Source of the DNA: Bifidobacterium breve
GTDB taxonomy: Bacteria; Actinomycetota; Actinomycetes; Nanopelagicales; Nanopelagicaceae
Reading direction: 5' to 3'
Assembly: GCA_945889195.1 (NCBI GenBank)
Contig: CAMDBB010000001.1
Coordinates: 1-64,000, forward strand
DNA: 64,000 bases
The stretch's first letter is position 1. Each line of letters opens with the position of its first letter. The notes under the pieces were generated by a model. It was not told the DNA's origin and made no database searches. It saw only the letters and a program-made list of their open reading frames with translations. Below are positions 29,135 to 38,110 of the stretch, piece after piece. Made by a program: the position numbers and the translations under genes.

Positions 29135-30065
29135 GTGCCCGGGCCAAATCTTTGAGGCTTTCGATAATGATTTCGCGTAGCTCGGGCGGTGATTGAACGT
29201 AGACATCGTCTCCGTGCCAGAGAACTAAAGCGGCAAGGCTCTTCATATCCAGGATCGGTACTTGAATCTGATCCCATTCCCCTAAAGGTTTCGTCGATGA
29301 TGCCAGCGCTCGTAACGAGGCGCCCTTGCCTCGACGGACATCAATAACGGCGCCTGTATTACTAAGCGTTTCAAAGATTCGCTTGGAGTCAAAGTTCTCC
29401 GGAGTTTCAAAGCCCTTCGGTCCTCGTTTGATAACAAAGTTTCCAATCACGCGATCAAAGCGAAAGGTACGAATCTCTTCAATACTTTGATCGACCCCAG
29501 TGAAATACCAGAGCCCAGAACGAGTCGATAGCCCAATGGGCACAATGCGTCTTTCATCCTCTGACAAATCAAAGTTCCGGTATGTGAACTCAAGTATTTG
29601 ATGTTCAGCGATAGCTCGAGTAATCATTGGCAGGTCAAAGCCTGCATCAGAGAAGGCGGGGACGGAGTCAAGCAAATTTGCATCGTCAACTGCAATACCC
29701 AGTGAATGCAACTTTACGAGCGCCCGTTGCGCAGCATCATCTAAAGAGGCGCCTTGCCAGGCTGTTGCCGCTAGAGATAAGAGTGAGATTTCAAGAGCAG
29801 TTACTTCGCCAAGGTCGAGTTGATACTTCTCTTGCTTGATGCGATACCCGGCTTCATCGTTAAAGAGTGGATCAAAGGATCCGACTTCAATCTCTATTCC
29901 AAGTGAGCGCAAATCATCCTTATCTCGCTCGAACATTCTCTCTTTGGATTCATCGCTACCTTCATAGCCCTCTACGGTCTTAAATAACTCTGATTTGGTG
30001 ATGAATCTCTTCGTTGCTAAGAGCGCAATGGTGAGATTGATGAGCCTCTCACTCTTCCGGGACAC
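29127..30065 (-). CDS. pafB: WYL-domain transcriptional regulator PafB
   Basis: PafB is the partner of PafC. The 312-residue protein starts SRKSERLINLTIALLATKRF, matching the usual PafB N-terminus, with a winged helix to ~75 (ERMFERDKDDLRSLGIEI) and a WYL domain around residues 165-220 (EFTYRNFDLSEDERRIVPIG, LWYFTGVDQ, IRTFRFDRV). GTG 30065 is chosen because it aligns with the family start; an in-frame start at 30107 is possible. It overlaps the trmI end by 17 bases. The proteasome and Pup-ligase genes that lie here in many Actinobacteria are absent. Confidence 0.9.
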   Translation of the reverse strand: MSRKSERLINLTIALLATKRFITKSELFKTVEGYEGSDESKERMFERDKDDLRSLGIEIEVGSFDPLFNDEAGYRIKQEKYQLDLGEVTALEISLLSLAATAWQGASLDDAAQRALVKLHSLGIAVDDANLLDSVPAFSDAGFDLPMITRAIAEHQILEFTYRNFDLSEDERRIVPIGLSTRSGLWYFTGVDQSIEEIRTFRFDRVIGNFVIKRGPKGFETPENFDSKRIFETLSNTGAVIDVRRGKGASLRALASSTKPLGEWDQIQVPILDMKSLAALVLWHGDDVYVQSPPELREIIIESLKDLARAHG

Positions 30066-30927
30066 CGTATGCGCCCTTTGCTGGTCGACGTCTTCGTGCC
30101 AGTACATCTACTCCGGGCGCCATTCGCCTGCTCTGAATCAGAAATCCAGTATGGCCAATCATTCGCTGTTGCGGGCGCACCGCTAAACCTTCGTGGTGCC
30201 AGCCTCGAACTATTGTTTCGGAACTTTCTGGCTCTGTGAAGTGGCCATCTTCCTTAAGCGCTTCCGCTGTCGCAGATAGTTGAGTTGTAGTTGCTACATA
30301 AGCGAGGAATACTCCGCCAGGTCTTAGAACTTCGGCAGCCTTTGCTACGCACTCCCAAGGGGCGAGCATGTCGAGAATAACTCTGTCGTACTGTGTTGAT
30401 AACTCTTGATCTTGCAAGGAGCCAACATCGAGGCGCCAATTCTCTGGTTTTCTTCCAAAGTAATCCACAACATTTGCTGTCGCATTATCGGCAAAGTCTT
30501 CGCGTCTTTCGACAGAGTGAACACTGCCTTCAGTTCCTACGGCTCGAAGAAGGGAGAGAGTAAGTGCGCCACTTCCAACCCCAGCTTCAAGAACTCGAGA
30601 TCCCGGATAGATATCAGCAACTCCGACAATCATCGCCGCATCCTTGGGATAGACAATCGTTGCACCTCGAGGCATCGAGAGAACGTAATCAGCAAGAAGT
30701 GGGATGAAGGCTGTGAACTTCAAGCCTGCGGTAGTTGAGACGACTGAACCCTCGGGCAGGCCAACAAAATCATCATGGTTAATCCATCCTTTATGAGTGT
30801 GCCACTCCTTACCGGGCGTAATTGTGAAGCTATATAACTTTCCCTTTGGATCGGTAAGTTGAACGCGATCGCCAATTTGGAAGAAACCTGGAGTAGACCC
30901 AGAACCTTGAATAGACACAGGGGGCAT
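30049..30927 (-). CDS. trmI: tRNA (adenine(58)-N1)-methyltransferase
   Basis: TrmI methylates adenine 58 in the T-loop of tRNA with S-adenosylmethionine. The ~292-residue protein has an N-terminal beta domain (FQIGDRVQLTDPKGKLYSFT) with a small GKEWHTHKGWINHDDFVG segment, and a Rossmann domain with GATIVYPKDAAMIV then SRVLEAGVGSGALTLSLLRA (~109-128), and DRVILDMLAPWE as the catalytic D-P-like motif. The start at ATG 30927 (MPPVSIQ) avoids overlap with the divergent RecB-like gene. Homologue: Rv2118c. It overlaps pafB by 17 bases. Confidence 0.93.
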   Translation of the reverse strand: MPPVSIQGSGSTPGFFQIGDRVQLTDPKGKLYSFTITPGKEWHTHKGWINHDDFVGLPEGSVVSTTAGLKFTAFIPLLADYVLSMPRGATIVYPKDAAMIVGVADIYPGSRVLEAGVGSGALTLSLLRAVGTEGSVHSVERREDFADNATANVVDYFGRKPENWRLDVGSLQDQELSTQYDRVILDMLAPWECVAKAAEVLRPGGVFLAYVATTTQLSATAEALKEDGHFTEPESSETIVRGWHHEGLAVRPQQRMIGHTGFLIQSRRMAPGVDVLARRRRPAKGAYGVPEE

Positions 30928-30966
30928 CTTAGGTGAAAGGCGCCACCTTTGTTCAGGGCTGCGCTG

Positions 30967-30980
30967 TATCGTGCGCACAA
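30967..30980 (+). promoter_or_regulatory. Leaderless promoter of the RecB-like nuclease
   Basis: TATCGT (30967-30972) lies seven bases before the ATG at 30980. The gap to the divergent trmI start is only 52 bases. An in-frame GTG at 30971 overlaps the -10 and is therefore unlikely to be the start. Confidence 0.55.
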
Positions 30981-31738
30981 TGGAGATGTTGCGGTTATCC
31001 CCCAGTCGAATCAACGATTTCACCAACTGTCCGCAGCTCTATAAATATCGTGCGATTGATCAACTACCCGAACCGCCTAGCGTTGATGCCGAGCGAGGAA
31101 AACTCGTGCATGCAGTGTTGGAAGACCTTTTTGAGCTCCCTGCAGCAGAGCGAACTATAGATTCGGCCCGCGCGGCCCTGCCTATTCGCTGGCAAGAAGC
31201 GCTTGCAGAAAAGCCAGAACTTTCTACCTTGGTTCTAGATGAGAAAGAGTGGATGGATCGCGCAACCTCACTCTTACAGAATTACTTTGGCTTAGAACAG
31301 CCGCATACCTTTGAATCGACCTATCGCGAATTGCATCTAGAACGAAATTTGAGTGATGAGATGTATCTACATGGGTATGTCGACCGCATCGATGTTGCGC
31401 CAACCGGACAAGTTCGCATCGTTGATTACAAGACAGGTAAATCACCCAAGCCTGGCTGGGAAGAGAAGGCGCTCTTTCAACTGCGCGTCTATGCCCTCCT
31501 CTACTGGCAGAATGAAGGAGTACTCCCCTCGCTGCTGCAGCTGATCTATCTCGGAGATTCACAACTAGTGAAGAGCTCACCCACTGAAGCTCAACTGCTT
31601 TCTACCGAGAAGATTCTAAAGAATATCGGTGCTGAAATTCTCACTGCGATTGAGACCAATCACTTTCCAACTAAAAAATCACGGCTCTGTGACTGGTGCT
31701 TCTTTAAGACAATCTGCCCAGCGCATGTAAAGCCTTAA
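30980..31738 (+). CDS. RecB-family exonuclease (PD-(D/E)XK, Fe-S type)
   Basis: The 252-residue protein starts LRLSPSRINDFTNCPQLYKY and has the PD-(D/E)XK nuclease core GYVDRIDVAPTGQVRIVDYK (~130-149; Asp, Asp and Lys). The C-terminal LCDWCFFKTICPAH, with the Cys near residue 18, gives the four cysteines that bind a 4Fe-4S cluster in AddB/Cas4-type nucleases. It corresponds to Rv2119, next to trmI in Mycobacterium. It is a stand-alone nuclease without a helicase domain, probably a repair enzyme. ATG 30980 is chosen from the -10 position. No Cas genes are nearby. Confidence 0.9.
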   Translation: MEMLRLSPSRINDFTNCPQLYKYRAIDQLPEPPSVDAERGKLVHAVLEDLFELPAAERTIDSARAALPIRWQEALAEKPELSTLVLDEKEWMDRATSLLQNYFGLEQPHTFESTYRELHLERNLSDEMYLHGYVDRIDVAPTGQVRIVDYKTGKSPKPGWEEKALFQLRVYALLYWQNEGVLPSLLQLIYLGDSQLVKSSPTEAQLLSTEKILKNIGAEILTAIETNHFPTKKSRLCDWCFFKTICPAHVKP

Positions 31739-31741
31739 CGG

Positions 31742-34700
31742 CTAATTTGCGTTAAAGTACTTCGCTTCTGGGTGATGAACAATAATCGCAGAGGTGGATT
31801 GCTCTGGGTGAAGTTGGAACTCTTCAGATAGCTCTACGCCGATACGACCTGGTTCGAGCAGTTCACATAACTGAGTCTGCTGTTCAATGTCGGGGCAGGC
31901 CGGATATCCAAATGAGTAGCGAGATCCTCTGTAGCCTTGATCAAGAATTCCCTGAATATCTGGCGCATCATCGCCACGAACAGCCATCTCTTCGCGAATG
32001 CGAGCGTGCCAATGTTCTGCCAAAGCTTCTGTGAGCTGTACCGATAAACCGTGAAGTTCGAGATATTCGCGATAAGCGTTCGCCGCGAAGAGTTCATTCG
32101 CCGCCTTACTGACTGTATTTCCCATGGTGACAACATGGAAGGCGACAGCGTCTATCTTTCCTGATTCACGAGAGGCGAAGAAGTCTGAGAGACAGAGTCT
32201 GCGATCTCGTCTCTGTCGTGGGAATGAGAAGCGCACGCGCTCTTTTCCTTTCTCGGGACCTTCGTGATGCAGAATGACTAGATCATTTCCTTCGGAGACG
32301 CATGGGAAATATCCATAAACAACAGCTGCTTCCAACCAACCCTTAGATTGAACTTCATTGAGAAGTGCGCGAAGGCGAGGACGACCTTCAGTCTCAGCCA
32401 TCGCTTCGTACTCACCGCGTGCGCCTTTGAGCCCCCATTGACCCATAAAGAGTGCGCGTTCATCGAGCATGCCGACATAGTCAGCGAGCGGAATACCTTT
32501 CACAATACGTGAGCCAAAGAATGGAGCCTTTGGAATATCTACATCCACTGCTACATCGCTGCGAACGGTATCTATCTCTGTTGGTTCATCAAGACGTGAT
32601 ACTGCCTTTACTCTTCTTTCGCGAAGCGCAGGTAGTGCAGCGCCTTCATCGCCTCGCTTCACCGCCATGATTGCATCCATTAGGCGTAGACCTTCAAAGG
32701 CATCACGTGCGTAGCGAACTTCACCCGGGAATACACCTGCTAGATCTTGTTCTACGAAAGCGCGCGTCAGCGCTGCTCCCCCAAGAACAATCGGCCACTT
32801 CTGATCAAGCCCTCGAGAAGTTAACTCTTCCAAGTTCTCCTTCATGATGACTGTAGATTTCACAAGTAGCCCAGACATTCCAATGGCATCTACTTCACTT
32901 TCTTGAGCAGCATCAATAATCTGATTAATGGTCTGCTTAATTCCGATGTTGACGACTTGATAGCCGTTATTTGAAAGAATGATGTCAACCAGGTTCTTTC
33001 CAATGTCGTGAACATCTCCCTTAACAGTTGCAAGCAGCATTCTGCCGCGCCCTGCATCGCTGGTCTTCTCCATATGAGGTTCAAGATAGGCAACCGCTGA
33101 TTTCATTACCTCAGCGCTCTGTAGAACGAATGGCAATTGCATCTCGCCCTTACCAAAGAGCTCTCCCACCTCTTTCATACCTTCAAGCAAGTGATCATTG
33201 ATGATTGCTAGCGGCTTAATCCCCTCAGCCATCGCTGTATCTAAATCATCGGTCAGACCCACCTTTTCACCATCAATGATTCGACGTTCAAGGCGTTGCT
33301 TCAGCGGCAAGGCAGCAAGTTCAGAGGCGCGGATATTTCTTGAGGCGGCGAGTTCTACGCCTTCAAAGAGTTGGAGGAATTCGCTCAGAGGATCGTATGT
33401 GCAATTTTCGCCGTCAAAGGTGCGGCAATCGTAGATCAGGTCGAGGGCAACCTCTTTCTGACGGGCATCGATGCGAGCCATGGGAGTAATTTTCGAGGGA
33501 TGAACAATCGCTGAATCAAGTCCTGCTTCTACACATTCATGTAAGAAGACAGAGTTGAGCACTACGCGCGCTGCAGGATTTAACCCGAAAGAAACGTTGC
33601 TGACTCCAAGAGTGGTCTGCACTTCAGGGAACTCTTCTTTCAGCGCTTTAATAGCGAAAATTGTCTCGAGTCCATCACGACGAGTCTCTTCTTGCCCCGT
33701 TGCGATTGGGAAGGTAAGGGTGTCGATCAAAATATCCCCAACGTGCATTCCCCAGTTCTCAGTCAAATCCTTAATCAGTCGACGCGCTACCCGTAGCTTC
33801 CATTCAGCAGTACGAGCTTGACCCTCTTCATCGATGGTCAAAGCAACCACCGATGCGCCATGTTCCTGAACGAGCGGCATGATGCGCGCGAATCGAGAAG
33901 TTGGTCCATCGCCATCTTCATAATTGACTGAGTTAATAATGCATCGTCCGCCGAGTGATTCCAGTCCTGCCTTCAGAACAGCTGGCTCAGTCGAATCGAG
34001 AACAATTGGCAAGGTAGATGATGTTGCAAAGCGCGATGCAATCTCGGTCATATCTCGAACGCCATCACGACCCACGTAATCAACAGAGAGATCGAGCATA
34101 TGTGCGCCATCTCGAATCTGATCGCGGGCTATCTCGACACACGTAGACCAATCTTCTGCGACGAGAGCATCTCTAAAGGCGCGAGAGCCGTTGGCATTGG
34201 TGCGCTCACCGATTGCCAGATAAGTCTTATCTTGCCTAAAGGGAACATATTGATAGAGAGATGAAGCACCTGGCTCAATCTCAATGGCGCGCTTCTTCAC
34301 GTTGTGTCCGGCAAGACGATTGACGACAGCTGCAAGGTGGGCCGGAGTGGTTCCGCAGCAGCCACCGATTAAAGTGATGCCATAGTCATTAACAAATGTC
34401 TCTAGCGCAGTTGCTAACTCTTCAGGTCCAAGTGGATATTCGGCGCCTTTTGGTCCAAGCAGCGGCAAGCCCGCATTTGGCATCACTGAGATAGCAGTGT
34501 GTGAATTCTTCGAGAGGTATCGCAAATGTTCCGACATCTCTGCAGGTCCTGTCGCGCAGTTCAATCCAATCAAGTCGATATTAAGTGGCTCAAGCGCGTT
34601 AAGCGCCGCCCCAATTTCAGAACCCAACAACATGGTTCCAGTAGTTTCAACAGTTACCTGCGCGATAACAATGACATCGCGACCTGATTCAGTCACTGCT

Positions 34701-35248
34701 AGGCGAGCACCATTTACCGCAGCTTTAGCTTGCAATAAATCTTGTGTTGTCTCAATCAGGAGCGCATCGCTTCCTGCATCCACTAGACCCTTTGACGCTG
34801 TGTAATAAGCATCTTTCAACTTTTGGTATGAGGTGTGGCCAAGGCTGGGAAGTTTAGTTCCGGGACCCAAGGATCCAAGTACGAAGCGTGGTTTGTCGGG
34901 CGTACTAAAGGCATCAGCAGCCTCGCGCGCAATCTTTCCGCCTGCAAAAGCTAGTTCGTAGATGCGATCTTCAATTCCGTATTCCGCGAGATTGGCCCAG
35001 TTGGCGCCAAAGGTATTTGTCTCAATCGCATCAACACCAACTTCGAGGTAGGCATCATGCACTGAACGAACGAGATCTGGTCGAGTGACATTAAGAATCT
35101 CGTTACAGCCTTCGTGGTTTTGAAAATCTTCTAGAGATGGATCGGCGGCTTGCAACATCGTGCCCATTGCGCCATCGGCGATAACGGTCATTTGGGCTAA
35201 AGCCTGACGAAGAAGGCCAGGGTTGCTATGGCTCTTATCTCTCGTCAC
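31742..35248 (-). CDS. metH: Cobalamin-dependent methionine synthase
   Basis: MetH transfers the methyl group from methyl-tetrahydrofolate to homocysteine via cobalamin. The 1168-residue protein has all four modules: the homocysteine domain (1 to ~300) with zinc Cys in IGLNCATGP and GGCCGTTPAH; the pterin domain (~330-590); the cobalamin cap and DVHDIGKN (His ligand near residue 745); and the C-terminal activation domain. GTG 35248 has a -10-like TAACCT seven bases upstream and no room for a cobalamin riboswitch. It implies that the cell uses B12; no synthesis genes are in the window. It ends three bases from the convergent nuclease gene. Confidence 0.97.
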   Translation of the reverse strand: MTRDKSHSNPGLLRQALAQMTVIADGAMGTMLQAADPSLEDFQNHEGCNEILNVTRPDLVRSVHDAYLEVGVDAIETNTFGANWANLAEYGIEDRIYELAFAGGKIAREAADAFSTPDKPRFVLGSLGPGTKLPSLGHTSYQKLKDAYYTASKGLVDAGSDALLIETTQDLLQAKAAVNGARLAVTESGRDVIVIAQVTVETTGTMLLGSEIGAALNALEPLNIDLIGLNCATGPAEMSEHLRYLSKNSHTAISVMPNAGLPLLGPKGAEYPLGPEELATALETFVNDYGITLIGGCCGTTPAHLAAVVNRLAGHNVKKRAIEIEPGASSLYQYVPFRQDKTYLAIGERTNANGSRAFRDALVAEDWSTCVEIARDQIRDGAHMLDLSVDYVGRDGVRDMTEIASRFATSSTLPIVLDSTEPAVLKAGLESLGGRCIINSVNYEDGDGPTSRFARIMPLVQEHGASVVALTIDEEGQARTAEWKLRVARRLIKDLTENWGMHVGDILIDTLTFPIATGQEETRRDGLETIFAIKALKEEFPEVQTTLGVSNVSFGLNPAARVVLNSVFLHECVEAGLDSAIVHPSKITPMARIDARQKEVALDLIYDCRTFDGENCTYDPLSEFLQLFEGVELAASRNIRASELAALPLKQRLERRIIDGEKVGLTDDLDTAMAEGIKPLAIINDHLLEGMKEVGELFGKGEMQLPFVLQSAEVMKSAVAYLEPHMEKTSDAGRGRMLLATVKGDVHDIGKNLVDIILSNNGYQVVNIGIKQTINQIIDAAQESEVDAIGMSGLLVKSTVIMKENLEELTSRGLDQKWPIVLGGAALTRAFVEQDLAGVFPGEVRYARDAFEGLRLMDAIMAVKRGDEGAALPALRERRVKAVSRLDEPTEIDTVRSDVAVDVDIPKAPFFGSRIVKGIPLADYVGMLDERALFMGQWGLKGARGEYEAMAETEGRPRLRALLNEVQSKGWLEAAVVYGYFPCVSEGNDLVILHHEGPEKGKERVRFSFPRQRRDRRLCLSDFFASRESGKIDAVAFHVVTMGNTVSKAANELFAANAYREYLELHGLSVQLTEALAEHWHARIREEMAVRGDDAPDIQGILDQGYRGSRYSFGYPACPDIEQQTQLCELLEPGRIGVELSEEFQLHPEQSTSAIIVHHPEAKYFNAN

Positions 35249-35261
35249 AGAGCGCAGGTTA
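35248..35261 (-). promoter_or_regulatory. Leaderless promoter of metH
   Basis: On the minus strand TAACCT (35261-35256) is seven bases before the GTG at 35248. The divergent PAC2 promoter has its -10 four bases away (35265-35270), so the two promoters are nearly back to back in a 28-base gap. Confidence 0.6.
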
Positions 35262-35264
35262 CCC

Positions 35265-35277
35265 TAAGGTATCGATA
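35265..35277 (+). promoter_or_regulatory. Leaderless promoter of the PAC2 gene
   Basis: TAAGGT (35265-35270) is followed by six bases and then the ATG at 35277. Any -35 element would lie at or inside the start of metH. Confidence 0.6.
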
Positions 35278-36140
35278 TGGAGATTCTGAAAATTCCAGTT
35301 CTGCGCTCACCCGTGATGGTTATCGCCTTCTCAGGTTGGAATGATGCAGGAGAAGCAGCATCTGGTGCAGCCTCTCACTTACTTGGCTGTTGGACTGACC
35401 CTGAATTTGATGTTGTTCCCGAACTCATCGCTGAAGTCGATCCGGAAGAGTTCTATGACTTTCAGGTAAATCGCCCCATGGTCTATGTCGATGACTCAAG
35501 TATTCGAAACCTCACCTGGCCTGGAACTCAAGTCTTTGCACTGGCAACTCCATCACTCGACCACGATTTCATCGTTGTTCGCGGCGTTGAACCATCTATG
35601 AAATGGAAAACTTTCGCCTCTGACTTGTTGGATTTAGCCGATGATTGCGAAGTTGATCTAGTCATCACTCTCGGCTCAATGTTGGCAGATACTCCGCACA
35701 CCAGACCCATCACAGTCAGTGGCAGCGGAGCGCATCCAGATATCGCAAAGCGTTTAGGTGTCGAGATCAGCAAGTACGAAGGCCCTACGGGAATTCTTGG
35801 AGTTATTCAGGATGCCTGCATCCGCCGCGGAATTGACGCCATATCTCTATGGGCAGCCATCCCCCATTACGCATCTAACTCACCTTCACCCAAAGCTTCT
35901 CTCGCCCTTGTCAACGCCTTAGAAGATTTCCTCGAACTCTCTATCCCGCAAGGTGAACTCCCTGATGATGCAGTGGAATGGGAGGAAGAGGTAACTGAAC
36001 TCGCGAAGGAAGATACCGATGTCGCCGAGTATGTGAAGGCGCTGGAAGAGAGTAAAGATGCTGTCGATTTACCTGAAGCAACAGGTGAGTCAATTGCGCG
36101 AGAGCTAGAGAGATTCTTACGAAGGCAGACTGATAAGTAA
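35277..36140 (+). CDS. PAC2-family protein (proteasome-assembly-chaperone-like fold)
   Basis: The 287-residue protein matches the actinobacterial PAC2 family (Rv2125-like): PVMVIAFSGWNDAGEAASGA at residues 12-31, VDPEEFYDFQVNRPMV, VDLVITLGSMLADTPHTRP, ISKYEGPTGILGVIQDAC and SLWAAIPHYASNSPSPKA. The C-terminal ~80 residues are acidic and helical. Archaeal and eukaryotic relatives help proteasome assembly, but the actinobacterial role is unknown, and no proteasome genes are present here. The order metH-PAC2-mshC matches Mycobacterium. It is convergent with mshC, three bases apart. Confidence 0.9.
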   Translation: MEILKIPVLRSPVMVIAFSGWNDAGEAASGAASHLLGCWTDPEFDVVPELIAEVDPEEFYDFQVNRPMVYVDDSSIRNLTWPGTQVFALATPSLDHDFIVVRGVEPSMKWKTFASDLLDLADDCEVDLVITLGSMLADTPHTRPITVSGSGAHPDIAKRLGVEISKYEGPTGILGVIQDACIRRGIDAISLWAAIPHYASNSPSPKASLALVNALEDFLELSIPQGELPDDAVEWEEEVTELAKEDTDVAEYVKALEESKDAVDLPEATGESIARELERFLRRQTDK

Positions 36141-36143
36141 GTC

Positions 36144-37385
36144 TTAGAGAGCGATTCCTAAGAGCGTATCTAAAGCCCTGGAAAGTTCCCCAGCGTTTCC
36201 ACCGCTTGCACCCGCCTCTGTTTCATCCATCCAACTCGAGAGAACCCGAAGGGCGCGTTCGGTATCTAGATCTTCAGAGAGCGCTCCAATTATCTGGGTG
36301 ATTACAACATCAGTGGGAGCCACTTCCATCTTTGCCAAATTCAATTGCAATCTATCAACAGCCAACATTGAATCGTTCAAAACTTCACCGCTCCACATCG
36401 CATCTTCGCGATAGCGTCGATTAAGTAACGCCCAGCGAATGGCCATCGGATTGACCCCTTGAGAAATTAACTTTGAAACAAATACAAGATTGCCAAGAGA
36501 CTTGCTCATCTTCTCGCCATCGAGGCCAATCATTCCGGCATGGACGTAATGTCGCGCGAATGGCTTACCGGTCATCACGGCGCTCTGCGCAGCAGACATT
36601 TCGTGGTGAGGGAACATCAGATCTGATCCTCCCCCTTGGATATCGAGTGAGAACTCCGAATTAGAGCTAGGTTGCAAATAGTGAAGAGCGATTGCGCTGC
36701 ATTCGATATGCCAACCAGGTCTTCCGCTACCAAAGCTACTTGGCCAGGTTGGTTGTTTCGGCTTAGAGGTGAGCCAGACCAAAGCATCTAAAGGATGCTC
36801 TTTCCCATCTCTTTGAGGATCTCCGCCACGTTCGGCAAAGATCTTCAACGCATCGCTCTCATTAAGATGAGAACGCTCACCAAAATGGGGATCTGCGTGA
36901 ACTCGAAAATACTTATCGCCTTCGACTAAGTAGGTGCTCTTCTTCTCATCCAATTTAGCGACTGCATCGATAACAAGTGGCATCGCTTCAGCTACGCCGA
37001 TGTAGTGATCAGGGGGTATCACGTGTAGGTCGCTCATATCGCCACGAAAGAGATCGATCTGTGAATCACCCAGCGCTTTCCAATCAACTCCATCACGATC
37101 GGCTCGTTCAAATAGTGGATCATCAATATCGGTAACGTTTTGAACGAATTTAACATCTGCACCAGTTGCCTTGAGATAACGGATGATGAGATCGAAGGTG
37201 AGGTAGGTGGCGGCGTGCCCAAGATGCGTAGCGTCATAGGGCGTGATGCCGCATACGTAGATTCGATAGGTATCTTGCTGTGGAAGAACCTTGAGCGCTG
37301 CATCGCTTGAGTCAAAGAGCGAAAGCGGTGGAAGTCTAAAGCGCTCAGAGAGATCAGGGATATATACCGTAGGCCACGAGCGCAT
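36144..37385 (-). CDS. mshC: Cysteine-1-D-myo-inosityl-glucosamine ligase (mycothiol synthesis)
   Basis: MshC joins cysteine to GlcN-inositol in the ATP-dependent third step of mycothiol synthesis, so the organism probably makes mycothiol. The 413-residue protein is a class I cysteinyl-tRNA-synthetase-like enzyme: YVCGITPYDATHLGHAATYL (HIGH region, ~44), FVQNVTDIDDPLFERA, RPGWHIECSAIA, and DGEKMSKSLGN (KMSKS). Compared with CysRS it lacks the C-terminal anticodon-binding domain. The start is ATG 37385, with TAAGGT exactly six bases upstream; a TTG at 37391 would overlap that element. Order with SCO1664 and DUF3090 matches other Actinobacteria. Confidence 0.94.
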   Translation of the reverse strand: MRSWPTVYIPDLSERFRLPPLSLFDSSDAALKVLPQQDTYRIYVCGITPYDATHLGHAATYLTFDLIIRYLKATGADVKFVQNVTDIDDPLFERADRDGVDWKALGDSQIDLFRGDMSDLHVIPPDHYIGVAEAMPLVIDAVAKLDEKKSTYLVEGDKYFRVHADPHFGERSHLNESDALKIFAERGGDPQRDGKEHPLDALVWLTSKPKQPTWPSSFGSGRPGWHIECSAIALHYLQPSSNSEFSLDIQGGGSDLMFPHHEMSAAQSAVMTGKPFARHYVHAGMIGLDGEKMSKSLGNLVFVSKLISQGVNPMAIRWALLNRRYREDAMWSGEVLNDSMLAVDRLQLNLAKMEVAPTDVVITQIIGALSEDLDTERALRVLSSWMDETEAGASGGNAGELSRALDTLLGIAL

Positions 37386-37397
37386 GAACAAACCTTA
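37385..37397 (-). promoter_or_regulatory. Leaderless promoter of mshC
   Basis: On the minus strand TAAGGT (37397-37392) precedes the ATG at 37385 by six bases, two bases after the stop of the upstream SCO1664-like gene. Confidence 0.6.
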
Positions 37398-37399
37398 CT

Positions 37400-38110
37400 T
37401 TAGAAGGGCGGCCAAGGCACTGCTGGCCAATCTTCACTGGGTGAAGGAAATTCGGAAGTGCTTAACAGTTGCACTATTCGCGCCAAGAGCGCCTGGAATT
37501 CAATCTCTGTAATCAGTTGCGAAATCTCGATTTCTTCACTCTCTAACGTGCTTAAGAGCTTTCGAAGATCAGCCTTTTCACTTTCATCAAGGGGTAAACC
37601 CGCCCATTGCCACAAGACAGTTCGTAACTTATCTTCCTCGTGGAATGTAACTCCGTGATCACAGCCAAGGAGTCGCCCATCTTGAGTTGGAAGTAGATGG
37701 CCAATCTTTCTATCAGTGTTATTAATTACCGCATCAAAGAGCGCCATGCGTCGCAGGCGCGGGTCATCAGTGCGATAGAAGAGCGCCAGATCAATACTCT
37801 CGTCGATATCTATCCATTGCTGAACCATTCCCTCGCCGAAGGGTCCGTCGCGCAGAACTGTGACAGGTATGAGGTTCCAACCAAGGAGTTCTGAGATTAA
37901 GTAGCTGGCATATTCGCGAGAAGCGAGATTGCCTTCTGCAAAATCCCAGAGCGGGCGCTCCCCTGCAATCGGTTTATAGATGATTGAGAGAGCGCTCTCT
38001 TGATACGTGCAACTTCCGAAGAGAGTCGCATTTGATGCATCGACGAGCCTTCCCGAAATCTCTATCTCCCCCAGCAAAAGATGGTTGCGAATCTCCTCCG
38101 TATTTTGCAT
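37400..38110 (-). CDS. SCO1664-family protein (PI3/PI4-kinase-like fold)
   Basis: The 236-residue protein belongs to an actinobacterial family annotated SCO1664. It shows ALSIIYKPIAGERPLWDF (putative nucleotide-binding Lys), VNGDxx-like RRMALFDAVINNTDRKIGH (~121-139) and LLGCDHGVTFHEEDKLRTVL, which resemble the catalytic loop and DFG-like segment of PI3/4-kinase or HipA folds. Substrate and role are unknown. It is in an operon with DUF3090 (one-base overlap) and the phosphatase-like gene, an arrangement conserved across Actinobacteria near mshC. Confidence 0.85.
   Translation of the reverse strand: MQNTEEIRNHLLLGEIEISGRLVDASNATLFGSCTYQESALSIIYKPIAGERPLWDFAEGNLASREYASYLISELLGWNLIPVTVLRDGPFGEGMVQQWIDIDESIDLALFYRTDDPRLRRMALFDAVINNTDRKIGHLLPTQDGRLLGCDHGVTFHEEDKLRTVLWQWAGLPLDESEKADLRKLLSTLESEEIEISQLITEIEFQALLARIVQLLSTSEFPSPSEDWPAVPWPPF

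Noticed and set aside
30980-31738. Cas4-like nuclease suggesting a CRISPR system
   Set aside because: The Fe-S RecB fold is shared, but the gene is the conserved neighbour of trmI. I see no repeats or cas genes anywhere in the window.
35249-35276. Cobalamin or SAM riboswitch before metH
   Set aside because: The intergenic gap is only 28 bases and the mRNA looks leaderless, so there is no space for an aptamer.
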